NCBI RefSeq assembly: GCF_012927245.1
Contig: NZ_JABBGE010000004.1
Coordinates: 558,001-622,000, forward strand
From: Streptomyces sp. R302
GTDB taxonomy: Bacteria > Actinomycetota > Actinomycetes > Streptomycetales > Streptomycetaceae
Direction: 5' to 3'
DNA: 64,000 nucleotides
Position numbers and translations under genes: made by a program. Every line of letters begins with the position of its first letter. Within the stretch, counting starts at the first letter, position 1. Below are positions 57,130 through 64,000 of the stretch, in pieces. The notes beneath the pieces are model-generated. The model made no database searches and was not told the DNA's origin. It was given only the letters and a program-made list of their open reading frames with translations.

Positions 57130-58329
57130 GTGACCGGTACCGGCTCCGACCGTTCGCTGCGGGCCCGGCTGCGCGCCCTGCGGCCCGAATCCTTCGGCGC
57201 CGAGCCCACGGGGGAGCGGCTGGCCCGCATCCGCCGCTCGCCGCACTTCGCCGACGGTGTCTTCCAGAACCCCGAGGAGGCCCGCCGGGGACCCTCCGGC
57301 TCCACCGCCGACCTGATGAAGGTCTACTTCGAGCGGGAGTCGCGGGCCCGCCGGGCCCCGGCCGGGGTGATCCCCGTGCACCCGACGGCCGTGGCCGACC
57401 TGGCGCGCCCCGCCGCGAGCGGCCTGCGGATCACCTGGCTGGGCCACTCCAGCGTGCTCGCCGAGATCGACGGCGTACGGATCCTCTTCGACCCGGTCTG
57501 GGGAGAGCGCTGCTCCCCCTTCTCCTTCGTCGGCCCCAAGCGGCTCCACCCGGCGCCCGCGCCGCTCGCCGCGCTCGGACCGGTCGACGTGGTGGTGATC
57601 TCCCACGACCACTACGACCACCTCGACCTGCCGACGATCAAGGCGCTGGCCTCCACCGACACCCTCTTCGCCGTCCCGCTCGGCGTCGGCGCCCACCTGG
57701 AGCACTGGGGCGTCCCGGCCTCCCGGCTGCGCGAGCTGGACTGGCACGAGTCCACCGAGATCGGCGACCTCACCCTCACCGCCACCCCCGCCCGCCACTT
57801 CTGCGGCCGCGCCATCCGCAACCAGCAGCACACCCTCTGGGCCTCCTGGTCCGTCCGCGGCCCCCGCCACCGGATCTTCCACAGCGGCGACACCGGCTAC
57901 TTCCAGGGCTTCCGGGAGATCGGCGCCGCCCACGGCCCCTTCGACGTCACCATGATCCAGATCGGCGCCTACTCCGAGTTCTGGCCCGACATCCACATGA
58001 CCCCCGCCGAGGGCGTCCGGGCCCACCTGGACCTCCAGGGCGGCACGCCCGGCGGCCTCCTGCTCCCCATCCACTGGGGCACCTTCAACCTGGCCCCCCA
58101 CCCGTGGGCGGAACCGGGGGAGTGGACCCGCGACGCGGCGGAGGAAGCCGGGCAGGCGGTGGCGCTTCCCCGCCCCGGCGAGCCGTTCGAACCCGCGGGG
58201 AAGGTGCCCGCGGACGCCTGGTGGCGCGGCGTGTCCCAGCCCATCGCCCGCCCCTGGCGCCGCCCCCGACCCGCCGAGGTCGTCGCGGAGCCGCGCAGCG
58301 AAGATCTCGATCTCGCGGGCGGGCGGTGA
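57130..58329 (+). CDS. metallo-beta-lactamase-fold hydrolase (NAPE-PLD/UlaG-like)
   Basis: This 399-residue protein has ITWLGHSSVLAEIDGVRILF, the HxHxDH metal motif in VVISHDHYDHLDLPTIKALA near residue 160, ATPARHFCGRAIRNQQHTLW, IFHSGDTGYFQGFREIG (metal-ligand Asp) and LLPIHWGTFNLAPHPWAEPG. This order fits the bacterial N-acyl-phosphatidylethanolamine phospholipase D/UlaG-like group; the substrate is unknown. GTG 57130 follows CAGGAGGA. A perfect 16-bp hairpin ends the gene. Confidence 0.9.
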   Translation: MTGTGSDRSLRARLRALRPESFGAEPTGERLARIRRSPHFADGVFQNPEEARRGPSGSTADLMKVYFERESRARRAPAGVIPVHPTAVADLARPAASGLRITWLGHSSVLAEIDGVRILFDPVWGERCSPFSFVGPKRLHPAPAPLAALGPVDVVVISHDHYDHLDLPTIKALASTDTLFAVPLGVGAHLEHWGVPASRLRELDWHESTEIGDLTLTATPARHFCGRAIRNQQHTLWASWSVRGPRHRIFHSGDTGYFQGFREIGAAHGPFDVTMIQIGAYSEFWPDIHMTPAEGVRAHLDLQGGTPGGLLLPIHWGTFNLAPHPWAEPGEWTRDAAEEAGQAVALPRPGEPFEPAGKVPADAWWRGVSQPIARPWRRPRPAEVVAEPRSEDLDLAGGR

Positions 58330-58374
58330 CGTCGGCACGGGGCATTTCCCGGAGGCGGGCCACCACGGGAACGT

Positions 58375-58410
58375 GAAAGGCGGCAGGGAGACAACTCCCT
58401 GCCGCCTTTC
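58375..58410. terminator. Bidirectional terminator
   Basis: Perfect 16-bp arms GAAAGGCGGCAGGGAG (58375-58390) and CTCCCTGCCGCCTTTC (58395-58410) around ACAA separate the hydrolase gene from the convergent RHS/immunity unit. Confidence 0.9.
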
Positions 58411-58425
58411 CTTGCTGCTTTTCCG

Positions 58426-58656
58426 TTACTTCCTGGCCGACAGTTCCTTGACGCAGTAGACGAGGAACTTCAGGGACAGGAGACCGAGGGCCAGTGCTCC
58501 CAGGGTCAGCAGAGCACCGGAGAGGCTGGTGAAGGCCACGTTCACGAGAGAACTCGCCACTCCGGCGAAGCCGATTCCGCAGCCCATGACCGCGAGCACG
58601 ACGTCACGGTGAGTGACCCGCCATTTTCCTACGAACGACGTTCTGCGCTTTCCCAT
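58426..58656 (-). CDS. 76-residue two-helix membrane protein, possible immunity protein
   Basis: I do not recognise a family. The product has a basic N-terminus (GKRRTSFVGKWRVTHRD) and two hydrophobic segments, VVLAVMGCGIGFAGVASSLV and LTLGALALGLLSLKFLVYCV, ending in KELSARK. Its ribosome site CGAGG begins at the stop codon of the RHS frame and the ATG lies 13 bases after it, so translation is coupled to the RHS gene. That position is typical of immunity genes behind polymorphic toxins; a membrane immunity protein would fit a membrane-acting toxin. This function is inference. Confidence 0.65.
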   Translation of the reverse strand: MGKRRTSFVGKWRVTHRDVVLAVMGCGIGFAGVASSLVNVAFTSLSGALLTLGALALGLLSLKFLVYCVKELSARK

Positions 58657-58669
58657 GTCCGTTACCTCG

Positions 58670-60540
58670 TCACCACTTGACCCGGCCCGTAGGCCCGGGC
58701 GCCACGACATCCCGCGGCACGTTGCTGCCCTGTCCCGGCGGAGTGATCCAGAAATCGACGCCGGTCGCGACGAGGGCGACGGGCCAGCCGAAAACCTTCG
58801 ACCCGACCCTACCAAGACCACCGTAGAGCGTGGGCTTGCGATGCTTGCCCCCGCCGCCGTTGGCCAGGGCGTCGCTCGCCTTGCCGCCCGCGTAGGAGGG
58901 GGTGCCTCCCACGAAGTAGTTCCAGGCGTCGGAGCCGTACTTCTTCGCCTTGTCCGTGTCGCCGCTGAAGAGCGACCCGGCCGCGTGGACACCGCTTTCG
59001 AAGGAATTCATCCACGAGCGGTAGCTCAGGAACTCGGCGACTTCCTTCACGCCCGGCGGCTCACCCATGCCCGGCTGGTTGCTCACGAGGCTGGCCTTCG
59101 TCACACCGCCCGACACACCGCTCGATTTCTTCGAGCTTCCGGACGACACCGCTCTCGAGACTCGGCTGACCGCTCTCTTCACGTACCGCGACACCCGGGA
59201 AACGGCTTTCTTGACGCTCCGGATGGTTCTCTTGACGACCTTCCTGACGCTCCGGGCCACCTTGCGGACCACCCGCTTGACCGCCTTGGTGACCTTGCGG
59301 ACGACCTTCTTGATGGTCTTGACGACCTTCTTGACGACCTTTTTGACGACCTTCTTGACCTTCTTGACGACCCTCTTGACCGCCTTCTTGACGGCCTTCT
59401 TCAGCTTTCCGAAGAAGAGGCCGTCGGGGTCCGAGAACGTGACCGGGTTGTTGTTGGCGTACGCATACGGGTTCATCCGCTGCGACTCGCCCGGATCGGT
59501 CATCGGGTCGACGCTCAGGAAACGGCCCAGCTTCGGGTCGTACGCGCGGGCGCCCAGCTGGGTCAGGCCCGTGCCGTCCTTCGTACCGTCGACGAAGCCC
59601 CGGCCCACCGGCCACAGAGCGGCGGCCACGGAGGCGGCCCCGGCCACGCCGGCCGCGGCGGCGACCGCACCGCGCTCCTCGCCGAAGGGCGCGAAGGAAC
59701 GGCTCGTCACCTCCTGGGTCGTGGCGTCGATCGCCGTCGTCGCCGTCCCGTGGTGGTCGTCGAAGAGGAACTGCAGGGCGCCGCCGGTCCGGGCCGCGAC
59801 GGTCTCCCCGTCGAGCTCGTAGTAGCGGGTCCCGGTCCTGGTGGTGCCGTCCGGCTTGAGCAGGAGCTCGTTGCCGCCCGGCAGGTAGAGGGTGGTGCCC
59901 TCGCCGTCCTTCCTGAGCAGACGGTTGCCGTCCGCGTCGTAGGTGTAGTCGGTGGTGGCCCGGCCCGCCTCCTCGACCCTGGCGAGCTGGTTCTCGGCGT
60001 TCCAGGTCAGGGTCTGGTCCCGGCCGTCCGTCTTGCGGGTGACCGTGTTGCCGGCGGCGTCATAGGTGAAGGAGTCCGTGACCGTCCCGGCACCGCCGCC
60101 CTGGGCGGCGGTCACCGAGGTGAGCGCCGACGGCCCGGCACCGCCCGCACCGGGGTAGGCGTAGTCGCGGACCACGTCCTTCGCGGTGTCGCCGGTCAGG
60201 TCGTGGCGGGTCTCCTTCGTACGGTGCCCAGGGCGTCGTAGCCGTACGACAACCAGTAGGGCTGGGGCCCGCCGACCGTGGACGGCCCCGCCGGGGCCGC
60301 GCAGTCGTCGGTCGACGTCCACGCCTGCGTGAGCCGCTGGAGCGCGTCGGTCACGAAGCACTGGGCGTCCTTCTGCCGGTCCTGGTCCTGGCCCGTCTCC
60401 GTGAGGATCCGGGTGATGTTGCCCGCCGGGTCGAAGGTGTACCGCTGGTCCTCGACCCGCTGCGGGGCCATGGTCCGGTCCGTCGTCACCCGCAGCAGCT
60501 CGCCGGTGTGCTCGTCGTACGACCACGAGCGTCGACCTCG
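58670..60540 (-). pseudogene. RHS-repeat protein C-terminus with toxin-like tail, 5'-truncated and frameshifted
   Basis: YD-type repeats are clear (TFDPAGNITRILTETGQD; YDAAGNTVTRKTDGRDQTL; YDADGNRLLRKDGEG), followed by the RHS-associated core (GARAYDPKLGRFLSVDPMTD, NPYAYANNNPVTFSDPDGL) near 59420-59540. A long Lys/Arg/Val amphipathic run follows (59150-59400), then a C-terminal domain of about 150 residues that I cannot classify. The repeats at about 60235-60540 are in another frame than the rest; one base seems lost near 60225-60235 (CCCTGGGCACCG where GGCCACCG or similar is expected). No N-terminal export region exists; the frame meets unrelated sequence near 60540. It looks like an orphan C-terminal module. 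Confidence 0.8.
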
Positions 60541-60677
60541 GTGCCGGACGTCCTGGGCGACGGCAAGCCCTCGGTGTGGACGACCGACTCCGCGGGCAAC
60601 CTGCTGTCTACGCGGACATCAAGGGCACGGGCACCACCGCCGGAGCGTCCCTCACGGGCTTCCGCTCCCTGACGTGA
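60541..60677 (+). pseudogene. 3' remnant of an FG-GAP/VCBS-type protein
   Basis: The plus strand encodes VPDVLGDGKPSVWTTDSAGN and, after loss of one base near 60607, YADIKGTGTTAGASLTGFRS before TGA 60677. This is the end of an FG-GAP beta-propeller secreted protein as found in Streptomyces. The 5' part is missing and replaced by the reverse-oriented RHS fragment. A terminator follows in the expected place. Confidence 0.6.
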
Positions 60678-60722
60678 CGTGACGTGACCTGACCTGGACC
60701 CACCCACCCGCCCGACAGCGCA

Positions 60723-60759
60723 CGAAGGGGCGCCGGCCACCACGGCCGGCGCCCCTTCG
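60723..60759 (+). terminator. Strong hairpin terminator
   Basis: Perfect 16-bp arms CGAAGGGGCGCCGGCC (60723-60738) and GGCCGGCGCCCCTTCG (60744-60759) enclose ACCAC, downstream of the FG-GAP remnant. Confidence 0.85.
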
Positions 60760-60845
60760 CGTCACCCCGCCAGAACGGCACCGGCGGGCGTGTCGGTGGG
60801 TAGGTATCCGGCAGGGGAACAACACACCGCGAGGCAGGGGGAACC

Positions 60846-61028
60846 ATGGGCTATGCGGTGATCGGCATCGCCGTCGTCGTGCTGCTCTGCGCGTTCGTCG
60901 GCACCGTTGTCAACTCGTCGTCCGCGCCCGCCTCTCCGGAGCAGGACAAGGACGGCGGAGCGGCCGGCTGCGGAACCGCGTGCGGCGGAGGGTGCGGAGG
61001 GTGCGGGGGGTGCGGGTGCGGCGGGTGA
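60846..61028 (+). CDS. 60-residue membrane peptide with Gly/Cys-rich tail
   Basis: I do not recognise the family with certainty. A single hydrophobic helix (YAVIGIAVVVLLCAFVGTVV) is followed by a short polar linker (SSSAPASPEQDKDGG) and a 20-residue tail of Gly with six Cys (GCGTACGGGCGGCGGCGCGG). The tail resembles the Gly/Cys-rich ends of some actinobacterial membrane proteins and could bind metal or form disulfides. GGCAGGGGGA precedes the ATG. It is a lone gene between two terminator-like hairpins. Confidence 0.65.
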   Translation: MGYAVIGIAVVVLLCAFVGTVVNSSSAPASPEQDKDGGAAGCGTACGGGCGGCGGCGCGG

Positions 61029-62480
<1,452 letters not shown>

Positions 62481-62497
62481 TCCACCGGGGCCACCGT

Positions 62498-62893
62498 TCA
62501 ACCGGCCGGAAGGCTGCGGGGGCCCGCGCAGTGGGCGCCCGTCTCCTCCACCCGGCGGCGCAGCTCCCGGTCGGCCGTGATGACCAGACACGGCCGGCCG
62601 TGGGCCAGGCGGGCCAGCTCGGCGATCAGGTCGTCGCCGCTGCCGGGCGCCTCCTCCACCCGCACCCCCGGCACCGAGCCGACGCCCCGGGCCCGGCCCT
62701 CGACCACGAGCACGATCTCGTACGGCCCCGGGAACGGCCCGTCGGAGGGCCCGCCGTGCGCGGCCAGCCGGTCCCGCAGGCGCTCCGCGGCGCCCCGCCG
62801 GTCCCGCCACCAGCCGTCCGGGACGGAGCCCACGACGTTGGCCCCGTCCACGACGAGCAGCGGACGGCGGGAGGGCTCGGCTTCGGCGTTCAT
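62498..62893 (-). CDS. NYN/PIN-like small nuclease-fold protein
   Basis: This 131-residue protein has LLVVDGANVVGSVPDGWWRD with the first acidic residue of a NYN domain, then YEIVLVVEGRARGVG, EAPGSGDDLIAELARLAHGR with an acidic pair, and CLVITADRELRRRVEETGAH. The acidic residues D-E/D-D and D-R order fits a PIN/NYN-type metal-dependent ribonuclease. I recall close relatives carrying the label NTP pyrophosphohydrolase, which the visible motifs do not support. ATG 62893 starts shortly before the first strand. Confidence 0.8.
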   Translation of the reverse strand: MNAEAEPSRRPLLVVDGANVVGSVPDGWWRDRRGAAERLRDRLAAHGGPSDGPFPGPYEIVLVVEGRARGVGSVPGVRVEEAPGSGDDLIAELARLAHGRPCLVITADRELRRRVEETGAHCAGPRSLPAG

Positions 62894-63317
62894 GGGACCA
62901 GGATGACAGCCCTCCCGTACCCCCGCCCGGATCCCACCCCAGAGCATTCACGCTCCGTGACGGGCGCGGTCGGGGAGGGGCCGTCCGGAGGCCTCCCGGG
63001 GATTCCGCTCGTCGTCGCGACGGGTGCGTTTCCGCAGAGAGGGGAGGTCAATTGGCCTCTCCGCCCACTTTCGTACGGTTCCGGTCTTCGACAACTCCCG
63101 TGTCGAACCGACGACTTTCAGCCAATCGATCTCGGCCGCGTACCGACGGGTCGGTAGCAGATTTCCCAGGTCTACGGGCAAGTTTGCCAACTGCGCACCG
63201 CACGTGAACGGTTGGCGACTACAGTGTGTGGTCGGTGATCATCGGTAGGCTCATCGCACCTGCCGTCCCCCCATCCCCTCAGTACGCCGATCTCCCGGGC
63301 ACGTACCAAGGACATCC
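62894..63317. other. 424-bp intergenic region with a 16-bp palindrome
   Basis: No gene is supported. TACCGAC-GG-GTCGGTA (63141-63156) is a perfect palindrome and a candidate operator. A TACAGT hexamer at 63220-63225 could be the -10 of the downstream kinase-like gene. The region is visibly less GC-rich than neighbouring genes, and open frames in it have no coding character. Confidence 0.55.
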
Positions 63318-64000
63318 ATGTCACAACTTCGCGCACCCGCCCCGCGGTCCGACCGCCGCGAGGGCGGGCGGCACGGCCGTTCGGGCGCCCGCACCACGAC
63401 CACGGGCGCCGGCCAGACCAGGCCCGCGGCGGCCACCCCCGTCGAAGTCCGCATACGCCCCCAGCTGTTGCGCACCTCGGTCCTGCCCGCCGTCGCCGTC
63501 GCCCTCGGCGGCGCCGCCGCCGTGCTCTTCACCCTCCGCTCCACCGGCACCGCCCCGACGCCCGGCCTGTGGGCCGCGCTCGCCGGCGCCGCCGCCCTCA
63601 CCGTCGCCTCGGTGACGGCCGCCGCGCTCGGCGCCGACCGCGCCGCCCGGGCCGTCCTCGACCGGGTCGGCGCGCTGCGCCGCGACGCCGCCCAGACGCA
63701 GGGCGAACTCCGTACGGTCGTCGAACAGTTGCGCCGCGGCGAGGACCTGGGCCCCCGGCCCGCCCTCCCCGACACCACCCACGGCGACGAGTTCGACCGG
63801 CTCGGCGCCGAACTGGCCCGCTCCCACGAGGCGGCCGTCGCCGCCGTGGTCCAGGCCTCCCGCCTCTCCTCCAGCGTCGGCAACGAGCAGAAGGTCGAGG
63901 TCTTCGTGAACCTCGCCCGCCGGCTCCAGTCCCTCGTCCACCGAGAGATCCAGCTCCTCGACGAGCTGGAGAACGAGGTCGAGGACCCCGACCTGCTCAA
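63318..64000 (+). CDS. sensor histidine kinase-like protein (3' end outside window)
   Basis: About 227 N-terminal residues are visible. A basic, disordered start (SQLRAPAPRSDRREGGRHGR) precedes two hydrophobic segments (TSVLPAVAVALGGAAAVLFT and LWAALAGAAALTVASVTAAA), then a long helical part with RRDAAQTQGELRTVVEQLRR and SSSVGNEQKVEVFVNLARRL followed by QSLVHREIQLLDELENEVED. The last block matches the dimerisation-like region of Streptomyces nitrate-sensor/conservon (CvnA-type) kinases, so an ATP-binding domain should follow outside the window. ATG 63318 follows CAAGGA. Confidence 0.82.
   Translation, partial: MSQLRAPAPRSDRREGGRHGRSGARTTTTGAGQTRPAAATPVEVRIRPQLLRTSVLPAVAVALGGAAAVLFTLRSTGTAPTPGLWAALAGAAALTVASVTAAALGADRAARAVLDRVGALRRDAAQTQGELRTVVEQLRRGEDLGPRPALPDTTHGDEFDRLGAELARSHEAAVAAVVQASRLSSSVGNEQKVEVFVNLARRLQSLVHREIQLLDELENEVEDPDLL

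Noticed and set aside
59067..59822. Plus-strand open frame rich in Leu-Thr-Phe repeats that looks like a membrane protein
   Set aside because: It is the antisense image of the Lys/Val-rich segment of the RHS protein.
62948..63190. Open frame of 80 codons on the minus strand
   Set aside because: The region is AT-richer than the genes around it, no ribosome site precedes the frame, and it covers a palindrome and likely promoter.

Overview
The window is high-GC actinobacterial DNA with dense, mostly unidirectional gene runs, strong third-position GC bias, many GTG starts, and gene content typical of a Streptomyces chromosome arm-proximal region. From memory, the gene order (beta-oxidation pair, tex, idi, CDP-alcohol phosphatidyltransferase operon, hopanoid cluster) resembles the SCO67xx region of S. 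coelicolor; this was not checked by alignment. No rRNA, tRNA, CRISPR array, insertion sequence or integrase was seen.

Layout. 1-4440 holds a beta-oxidation run (acyl-CoA dehydrogenase cut by the window edge, thiolase, bifunctional hydratase/dehydrogenase). 4445-9962 mixes regulators and small proteins: a MerR regulator, an HTH/Clp-N pair behind a two-palindrome control region, a macro-domain protein, a secreted sphingomyelinase, a solitary ATP-synthase b-subunit paralogue and an MpaB-like oxygenase. 9987-19875 carries an M1 and an M14 peptidase, a small secreted protein, an ABC-F protein, a ComB-like phosphatase, Tex and a SalK-like protein. 20004-27032 has a GlxA/DJ-1 pair, an enoyl-CoA hydratase, a DUF308 membrane protein, an anti-sigma-type kinase, isopentenyl diphosphate isomerase, a methyltransferase-acetyltransferase fusion and a CDF metal exporter.

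27442-33632 is a six-gene overlapping operon: two CDP-alcohol phosphatidyltransferases, a LicC-like cytidylyltransferase, a glycerol-1-phosphate-dehydrogenase-like enzyme and a two-component polymer-type ABC exporter. It reads as a pathway for making and exporting an uncharacterised phosphodiester glycolipid or wall polymer. 33753-45122 is the hopanoid cluster, preceded by a TetR gene and followed by an XRE-cupin regulator that has a striking double operator. The cluster covers farnesyl diphosphate to hydroxysqualene to squalene (HpnC, D, E), cyclisation to hopene (Shc), and adenosylhopane/ribosylhopane side-chain steps (HpnH, HpnG, aminotransferase). The ispG and dxs genes that I remember inside the S. 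coelicolor cluster are not there.

45144-48439 contains a tyrosine phosphatase, a LysM-M23 cell-wall hydrolase under a cyclic di-AMP riboswitch, and an SGNH hydrolase. 48426-53620 is a complete, tightly overlapping STM4015-4014-4013-4012-4011 operon (leucine-rich-repeat protein, ATP-grasp, phosphatase/sulfatase-fold hydrolase, two radical SAM enzymes). Its product is unknown to me and it is the best candidate for an undescribed system. 53835-58329 has a DUF6745 protein with a small partner, a SIMPL protein, a TetR regulator and a metallo-beta-lactamase-fold hydrolase. 58426-60845 is a rearranged accessory patch: an RHS toxin C-terminus with a two-helix membrane protein behind it (possible immunity), a frameshift, and an inverted scrap of an FG-GAP protein. 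60846-64000 ends with a Gly/Cys-rich membrane peptide, a serine hydrolase, an NYN-type protein and the start of a sensor-kinase-like gene.
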